Shown here piece after piece: positions 56,569-64,000 of a stretch of 64,000 nt of DNA. The DNA is taken from positions 1-64,000 of the forward strand of contig JANSYC010000012.1 of assembly GCA_024742605.1 (NCBI GenBank), given 5' to 3'. Below the pieces are notes generated by a model. The model saw only the letters and a list, made by a program, of their open reading frames with translations. It did no database searches and was not told the DNA's origin. Position 1 is the stretch's first letter. Each line of letters opens with the position of its first letter. The translations under genes were made by a program, and so were the position numbers. This stretch comes from Alphaproteobacteria bacterium (GTDB lineage Bacteria > Pseudomonadota > Alphaproteobacteria > Thalassobaculales > Thalassobaculaceae).

Positions 56569-57942
56569 TCAGGTGCGTTTCAGGAGTGCGACCACCTCTA
56601 TGTGTGGGGTCCAGGGGAACTGATCAATCGGTCGGACGGCTTCAATCCGATAGCCGCCGTCGACCAGGACCCGCAGATCACGCGCCAGGGTGGCCGGATT
56701 GCAGGACACTGCAACGATCGTCGGGACCTTAGAGGCCGCCAGTTCCGCCGCCTGCGCCTTGGCCCCGGCACGCGGTGGGTCGAAGATCACGACGTCGAAC
56801 GCCGAAAGCTCCTCCACCGTCACCGGATCCCGAAAAAGATCCCGCACCTCGGTGGTCAACCGGGGCCCCAGCCCCGCCGCATCGACCGCCCGGCGCAGGG
56901 CACCGATCGCCGCAGGGTCACCGTCGACCCCTCGGACCAGCCCGCCGGCGACCAGCGGCAACGACAAGGTGCCGATGCCGCAGAACAGATCGAGTCTCTT
57001 CCCCGCCCCTTCGGCCGCCGCCAGAACACGAGCGGTCATTTCCGCCTCACCCTCCGCCGTCGCCTGCAGGAAGCCCCCGGGAGATGGGATCACCGGCACG
57101 CCACCAAACCGCAGCACCGGGTCTCGGCGCGCGGACACCGGGTCGAGAAAGCCGCCCGCGTCATCCGCCGCCTTGAGCGACAGCCGCGCCAGGTCATGGC
57201 TCTCGGCAAACGCGGCAAGAGATTCGCGCGCTGCCAGATCCGGTCGGCTCGGCAGCGTCAGCAGCAGATCGACGCCCGCCTCGGTCAAGGTCAGATGCGC
57301 TGAGGCATCCGCTCCGACCGCAAGCAAAGTTTCCAGGAGCTCCTTTATGGGAGCCAGCATGGCGTCGAGTTCCGGACGGATCACCAGGCAATGGGAAATC
57401 GGTTCGATCCGTTTGCCAAGGCGCTCATGGAAGCCAAGAACAACGCCGCCCTTCAGATGACGTGCGGCCAGATCCGCGCGTCGCCGTGAGTCGGGCGACG
57501 AGCGGTGCAGATCCTCGATTGGCGACCCCGCCAGGTCGACCCGGCTCAATTGCAGCTTGACCTGCGCCAGCTTCCAAGCGGCGTAGGCGGTGTCCTCCCA
57601 ATGCTGCAGGAGACAGCCACCGCAGGCCATGAAGTGCGGGCATGGCGGCTCGACCCGATCCGGGGACGACTCCAGCAGTTCGACCGGACGGGCCACAATC
57701 CCCTCGCCCCGGTCCAGCTCCGGCTGCACCAGAAGACGCTCACCCGGCAGGCTGTAGGGCACGAAGACCGGGCGCGTGCGAACGTCCCAACCGATCTTGA
57801 TCTCGGCTTCCGTCACCCCGTCTCCACGGGCACCGACATGCTCGATCACCAATTCCATCGGCGGCTGGTTGGCAGGCACATGGCCCTTCTTCATCGGGGT
57901 CGGACGGCGGCGATGACGCGGCTTGCGGTTGGGGGATACCAT
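56569..57942 (-). CDS. RNA (uracil-5-)-methyltransferase, RlmD/TrmA family
   Basis: A 457-residue AdoMet-dependent RNA methyltransferase. An N-terminal TRAM-like region ([41 protein letters not shown]) precedes the Fe-S cysteines of [16 protein letters not shown], with a further Cys in ISHCLVI. The SAM loop is [15 protein letters not shown], and [10 protein letters not shown] and the nucleophilic Cys of [15 protein letters not shown] complete the family. Whether it targets 23S rRNA U1939 or another site cannot be decided. Confidence 0.9.
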   Translation of the reverse strand: MVSPNRKPRHRRRPTPMKKGHVPANQPPMELVIEHVGARGDGVTEAEIKIGWDVRTRPVFVPYSLPGERLLVQPELDRGEGIVARPVELLESSPDRVEPPCPHFMACGGCLLQHWEDTAYAAWKLAQVKLQLSRVDLAGSPIEDLHRSSPDSRRRADLAARHLKGGVVLGFHERLGKRIEPISHCLVIRPELDAMLAPIKELLETLLAVGADASAHLTLTEAGVDLLLTLPSRPDLAARESLAAFAESHDLARLSLKAADDAGGFLDPVSARRDPVLRFGGVPVIPSPGGFLQATAEGEAEMTARVLAAAEGAGKRLDLFCGIGTLSLPLVAGGLVRGVDGDPAAIGALRRAVDAAGLGPRLTTEVRDLFRDPVTVEELSAFDVVIFDPPRAGAKAQAAELAASKVPTIVAVSCNPATLARDLRVLVDGGYRIEAVRPIDQFPWTPHIEVVALLKRT

Positions 57943-57946
57943 CGGA

Positions 57947-58603
57947 TCAGCCGCGCGTGCCGTCGGCGCGGAAGCCCCGCCACATCGGCGCGGTATGCGT
58001 CCCGACGAAATCGGCGAGCATTACATTGAAACTCATGCTGATCCGTTCTTGGTCTGTGGTGTAGTTGGGCTTCACGCTGTGGCGCAGCCAGGAGGGAAAC
58101 AGAAGCATCCGCCCCGGCTTCGCCTCGATCTCGATCTCGCTCGCGGTTTCTGCCACCTGCTGGGTGGCGGCCGGACGGATCACCCCGGCTTGCGGACGTG
58201 GATCGTGGAAGGTGATCGCGTCGCTCGGCGGCAAGGTCTTGGCGTAGTACACACCGGACAGGACGTTGTTCGGGTGGGTATGCGGCGGATGAAACCCCGC
58301 GGGCGGGTTCACATTGGCCCAGCACCCGGTGATGACGTAGTCCGGCGGCGCAACCGCCAGCTCCTTGAGGGTCCCGCCAACGGCGGCATCCAGGAACGGA
58401 TAAAAGGCTTCGAAGACCGCCTGTTCGTGCAGGTCATGGGTGGTCTGCCACGTCTCCCCCGGGCGCAACTTCGGGCGCGGCGAGAACCAGGCCTCCAGAT
58501 GAGCCAGCAGATCCGCGTTGAACCGCGCGGCCGCGTCGTCCGGCAGGTCGAACCCCCGGACCAAGGTCGGAAACAGCGGAAAAGCGGCGGATTTGGCGAA
58601 CAT
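57947..58603 (-). CDS. TIGR02466-type putative 2OG-Fe(II) oxygenase
   Basis: A 218-residue protein with the cupin-like segment CWANVNPPAGFHPPHTHPNNVLSGVYYAKT (HxH in HPPHTHP), GRMLLFPSWLRHSVKPNY, and a closing ERISMSFNVML, which fit TIGR02466 putative hydroxylases. The distal His of WLRHS and the first His/His pair are the probable iron ligands, though the expected Asp is not clear to me. Role unknown. Lies five bases after the methyltransferase stop, same strand. Confidence 0.8.
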   Translation of the reverse strand: MFAKSAAFPLFPTLVRGFDLPDDAAARFNADLLAHLEAWFSPRPKLRPGETWQTTHDLHEQAVFEAFYPFLDAAVGGTLKELAVAPPDYVITGCWANVNPPAGFHPPHTHPNNVLSGVYYAKTLPPSDAITFHDPRPQAGVIRPAATQQVAETASEIEIEAKPGRMLLFPSWLRHSVKPNYTTDQERISMSFNVMLADFVGTHTAPMWRGFRADGTRG

Positions 58604-58660
58604 TCCCCGTCCTCAAAAGTGCGCGGCCGGACGGTAACCGAACCCGACGCAAACGCCAAG

Positions 58661-59113
58661 CTACACGGGGTCCGGCGCGCGGCTTGGACGTGTCACGATC
58701 CAAGACGCGACGAGGGCCAATACTGCAGCGCTGACCGCCGGCACTGTCCAGTCTGCGGCCATGGCCGCGTCACCCGCGACCCAGACCGTCACCATCGCCT
58801 GACTGACCACCATCATGGCCACCGCCGCGACCTTGGCCCGCACCGGAATCACCCTGTGGGCATGCCATGCCCGCAGGGGAGCGCCGAACCGTGGATGATT
58901 GAACAGCCACATCTGAAACCGCGCGGAGGACCTGGAGAAGGCCCAGAGCCCGATGATGAGAAAAACCGTTCCCGGCAACCCTGGCAGGATCACGCCCGCA
59001 ATCCCAACCCCGGTCGCGACGAATCCGAGCGCCAGCATTGCATATCTGGCGGGACCGCAAAGCTGCGGTTTGGCGGTCGGGGTCGCAGATCGAGGGCGGG
59101 CTGAATCGGTCAT
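58661..59113 (-). CDS. YbaN/DUF454 inner-membrane protein
   Basis: A 150-residue membrane protein with spans around 24-46 and 90-140. The DUF454 core is ALGFVATGVGIAGVILPGLPGTVFLIIGLWAFSRSSARFQMWLFNHPRFG. Function is unknown. ATG 59113 is chosen over an in-frame TTG at 59134 because the upstream codons lack homology. Confidence 0.85.
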   Translation of the reverse strand: MTDSARPRSATPTAKPQLCGPARYAMLALGFVATGVGIAGVILPGLPGTVFLIIGLWAFSRSSARFQMWLFNHPRFGAPLRAWHAHRVIPVRAKVAAVAMMVVSQAMVTVWVAGDAAMAADWTVPAVSAAVLALVASWIVTRPSRAPDPV

Positions 59114-59191
59114 CGCCCCAGTATATAGGATCAAGAAAGCCGGGTCGAAACCGATTTCGCGCCCATCGACGCTTGCCCAAGGCCTAGAATC

Positions 59192-59800
59192 TCAGGACAC
59201 GCGTCTCAGGGTTGGTGCAGGTTTTGTACCCGGAGCCGCGCCCGAGACTGCGGCCGCCTTTTCGAGTTCCTTGTAGTAGTTGTCGTCGGGTTTGGCCTTG
59301 TTCTCGGTCTTCGGCGCGAAATCGGCCGGCTTCGCCTTGGTCGGGCCATCCTTCTTGATGCCGCCGGACAGGGATGCCGCTTCGATCGCGCGGTCGCTGA
59401 TGCGCTTGAACTCGGGCGGCGCCTTCATCCGCACAGCACCCGCCAGCTTATCCCGGGCTTCCGAGATTTTCTTGTCCCGGGTTTCCCTGTCATCCCGCAT
59501 CGCCGCCATTTGCGCGCCGTGAACCGCGATATCGGTCGCCTTCATGAAGACATCCCGCATCAGTGCATCCATCTTGGCCTGCGCCTCCTGCCGGAAGTCC
59601 GGGGGAAGAATTGGGTTTTTCAACGACGTCTTAAGACGTTCGACGACCGCTTCGCATTTTTCCGTATTACCGGCTTCCACAAAGGGCGCCATGCTTTCGA
59701 GCGAGCCGTTCAGAGAGTTCTTCAAAGCCTCGATCTTCCGCGCCTTGGCCGCTTGTTCTGCCTCTTTCGCGTCCGAATTTCCCTTGGATTTTCCAAACAT
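59192..59800 (-). CDS. charged coiled-coil protein, unknown function
   Basis: A 202-residue soluble protein, largely helical and Lys/Glu/Ala-rich, with probable coiled coil at about 10-130 and a disordered C-terminus. MFGKSKG is the start because AGGAGGAAACA directly precedes the ATG at 59800. An upstream ATG (59818) would make it eight codons longer. No recognised family. A good promoter lies just upstream. Confidence 0.7.
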   Translation of the reverse strand: MFGKSKGNSDAKEAEQAAKARKIEALKNSLNGSLESMAPFVEAGNTEKCEAVVERLKTSLKNPILPPDFRQEAQAKMDALMRDVFMKATDIAVHGAQMAAMRDDRETRDKKISEARDKLAGAVRMKAPPEFKRISDRAIEAASLSGGIKKDGPTKAKPADFAPKTENKAKPDDNYYKELEKAAAVSGAAPGTKPAPTLRRVS

Positions 59801-59834
59801 TGTTTCCTCCTCGGCCATTTTGGCCGTCAGGAAA

Positions 59835-59863
59835 ATAATATATTACGAATATAAAATATTCAA
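59835..59863 (-). promoter_or_regulatory. sigma70-type promoter of the coiled-coil gene
   Basis: On the minus strand TTGAAT (59863 to 59858) and TATTAT (59840 to 59835) are separated by 17 bases in an AT-rich patch. Predicted transcription starts about 28 bases before the ATG, which leaves room for the AGGAGG site. Confidence 0.65.
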
Positions 59864-60011
59864 TATTTGAACGCCAAAAGGGAAACACACCCTTCCATCA
59901 AAAGTAATTCAAATTGTGGCGTTCGGACTGAAAAGTATTATTCGGAGCAGATAAGAAGGGAGCCGCAAAAGTCGATGCTCCGACCCGGTGTCGGCCCGGG
60001 GTCCTGCCGGA

Positions 60012-60995
60012 TCATCCGTTCGGGCGTAGAAGAACCTTCCCGTCTCGGCCATAGGTTCCAGCGTGCTTGAGCGCCGCCTGAATCTCGGACAGTGGATAGC
60101 GCGCAACAACGGGAACACTGATGGTTCCGTCCACCACCCGCTGGGCCAGACCCGCATACATGTCGGAGATCTCGCCATGGCTCATGCCGCGCATGACCTT
60201 TGCCAGCCAGAAGCCGGTCAGGGTCAGGCCCTTGAACACCACCTGATCGGCCGTCAGCTGGCACGGATCTCCGGACAGGAGACCGTAGTTGACCAGCACC
60301 CCGCCTTCGGCCATGCAGTCGCCCATGCGCTGAACCAGAGACCCGGCCACTGCATCGATGCCCAGCCGGATCTCGGCATTTCCTGTCGCGTCCTGAACCC
60401 GGTGCGCCAGTTCCGGTCCGTCGACCACGACAACATCGGCGCCTATATCCATCAGCGGTTCGATCAATTCGGGCCGGCGCACCACGTTGACCGTCCGGAT
60501 TCCCTCGGACGCCGCAAGTTTGATCAGGTTGACCCCGACTCCGGAATTGGCGGCACTCTGGATCACCCACTCGCCTGCACCGACCGGCACATAGTCGGTC
60601 AGCATCCGCCAGGCGGTCGCCAGATTGACCTTCATCATCGCCGCCTGCTCGAGGTCGACCTCGGGCGGCAACAGAACCACTTCGGTTTCTGCCAGATCGA
60701 GTTTCTGGGCCCAGTTGGCACGACCCAGGCTTAGAACCCGGTCTCCGACCGCGAGCCGTTCGACCCCAGGCCCCACCGCCTCGACCACACCGGCGGCCTC
60801 GATCCCGATCAGGCTGGGCACATCCGGGCGGGCAGCATACTTGCCTTCGATCAGCAGAATGTCCGCCGGATTGATCGAACAAGCCTCGACCCGCACCACC
60901 ACGCGACCGGTTCCGGGGCTGCCCGGCTCGGGCACGTCTTTCGCGACCACGACGTCATGGGCGGGACCGATGGCGGTCAGTTCGGCGGCGAGCAT
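60012..60995 (-). CDS. NADPH:quinone oxidoreductase / MECR-like MDR protein
   Basis: A 327-residue medium-chain dehydrogenase/reductase lacking zinc-binding cysteines. GTGRVVVRVEACSINPADILLIEGKY, AAGVVEAVGPGVERLAVGDRVL and WVIQSAANSGVGVNLIKLAASEGIRTVNVVRR (NADPH-binding Rossmann) match QOR/enoyl reductase relatives; the NPAD motif and the Tyr in LIEGKY are typical of 2-enoyl thioester reductases. Substrate is not determinable. The gene ends 20 bases before greA begins on the same strand. Confidence 0.85.
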   Translation of the reverse strand: MLAAELTAIGPAHDVVVAKDVPEPGSPGTGRVVVRVEACSINPADILLIEGKYAARPDVPSLIGIEAAGVVEAVGPGVERLAVGDRVLSLGRANWAQKLDLAETEVVLLPPEVDLEQAAMMKVNLATAWRMLTDYVPVGAGEWVIQSAANSGVGVNLIKLAASEGIRTVNVVRRPELIEPLMDIGADVVVVDGPELAHRVQDATGNAEIRLGIDAVAGSLVQRMGDCMAEGGVLVNYGLLSGDPCQLTADQVVFKGLTLTGFWLAKVMRGMSHGEISDMYAGLAQRVVDGTISVPVVARYPLSEIQAALKHAGTYGRDGKVLLRPNG

Positions 60996-61015
60996 TACGG
61001 CCTCCGTCTTCCGGT

Positions 61016-61489
61016 TCAGGCGATCTCAATCGAGAGAATTTCCAGACTCTTGGCTCCGCGCGGCGTGGCGACCTCCACCGAATCTCCAACCCGCTTGCCG
61101 ATCAGCGCCTTGGCGATCGGCGAAAGGGTCGAAATCAGCCCCGCGTTGATATCCGCCTCGTAGGGGCCGACGATTGTGTAGTCGGTCTCCTCGTCGGTAT
61201 CCTCATCGGCCACGCGCACGCGCGCGCCGAACGTCACGGTCTCACCGCTGAGTTTCGAGGTGTCGATCACCTCGCTCCGGCTGATCACGTCTTCCAGCTC
61301 GCCGACCCGGCCCTCGATGAAGGACTGGCGTTCGCGCGCAGCGTGATATTCCGCGTTCTCCGACAGGTCACCGTGCTCACGCGCTTCTGCGATCGCCTTG
61401 ATAACCTCGTGACGGTCGACGCTTTTCAGCTGCTTCAGTTCGGCCTGCAGGCGATCGTAGCCCGCTTGGCTCATTGGCACTTTATCCAT
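61016..61489 (-). CDS. greA: transcription elongation factor GreA
   Basis: GreA, 157 residues, rescues backtracked RNA polymerase by stimulating transcript cleavage. The N-terminal coiled-coil contains [17 protein letters not shown] and the acidic-tip [25 protein letters not shown]; the C-terminal domain has [36 protein letters not shown]. Short alternative start at MSQAG. It lies between carB and an MDR gene, as in many proteobacteria. Confidence 0.97.
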   Translation of the reverse strand: MDKVPMSQAGYDRLQAELKQLKSVDRHEVIKAIAEAREHGDLSENAEYHAARERQSFIEGRVGELEDVISRSEVIDTSKLSGETVTFGARVRVADEDTDEETDYTIVGPYEADINAGLISTLSPIAKALIGKRVGDSVEVATPRGAKSLEILSIEIA

Positions 61490-61616
61490 TGGCAGTCATA
61501 CCCAAGGTTGCAGTCCCCAAAACATTCCGACCTGCGGCGCATTCCGCCCGATCAAGTGACCCACCATGTGTTTGGGGGAAACCGGAGGCCGATCGGCCCG
61601 GGCGGTCAGGCCACTA

Positions 61617-64000
<2,384 letters not shown>

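Overview
The window is a gene-dense, high-GC (roughly mid-60s percent by eye) bacterial chromosome segment. The content points to an alphaproteobacterium, probably Rhodospirillales in the broad sense. Pointers are the dcw order running to ddlB-ftsQ, a glyQ-glyS-ppdK block, PAS_5-type single-domain proteins, a fumC-ribbon-helix-helix pair, a class A RNase P RNA, and a GTTC-N7-GTTC SOS-type box. The placement is inference; no marker gene was compared. There are no tRNAs, rRNAs, CRISPR arrays, insertion sequences or phage genes.

Region 1 (1-14.1 kb, minus strand) is a division and cell-wall (dcw) operon read as mraZ, rsmH, ftsL, ftsI, murE, murF, murD, ftsW, murG, murC, murB, ddlB, ftsQ. ftsQ runs off the left edge. 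Nearly every junction is a 1-14 base overlap, mostly ATGA or GTGA, so the operon is tightly coupled. mraY, normally between murF and murD, is absent. Upstream of mraZ lie four TGGG boxes at exact 10-bp spacing (a likely MraZ operator) and, further out, a LexA-like site inside a promoter-like sequence.

Region 2 (14.1-24.2 kb) holds a secreted DUF547 protein, rnpB, a PAS_5 protein, an MFS transporter and btaB-btaA for betaine lipid (DGTS) synthesis. It continues with a small membrane protein, a Tat-exported Acg-type nitroreductase coupled to a MarR regulator, and a class III aminotransferase.

Region 3 (24.2-40.3 kb) mixes sensing with housekeeping. It has a soluble chemoreceptor with a degenerate PilZ-like segment, a truncated PAS_5 gene, ppdK-glyS-glyQ, a DUF465 protein, uvrB, an RraA-family aldolase and a further PAS_5 protein. 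It ends with a membrane chemoreceptor transcribed away from a secreted stand-alone PDC/Cache-type protein.

Region 4 (40.3-51 kb) carries a CPA2 cation/proton antiporter, a CaxA-type Ca2+ antiporter, a FolM-like reductase, TerC, leuC-leuD, an ABM-domain protein, a sugar-acid dehydratase (IlvD/Edd) and a core-MetE-like protein.

Region 5 (51-64 kb) carries an acyl-CoA oxidation operon (SDR, acyl-CoA dehydrogenase, 3-hydroxyacyl-CoA dehydrogenase), fumC with an RHH protein, an rRNA/tRNA uracil methyltransferase, a TIGR02466-type oxygenase, a YbaN protein and a coiled-coil protein. It ends with a quinone oxidoreductase, greA and the 3' two-thirds of carB.

The most notable points are the missing mraY, the operator and LexA-like site upstream of the dcw operon, the btaAB pair, and the chemoreceptor/secreted-PDC divergent pair with a terminator in the receptor leader. 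No clear undescribed multigene system is visible. The receptor/PDC pair is the best candidate for an incompletely described module.
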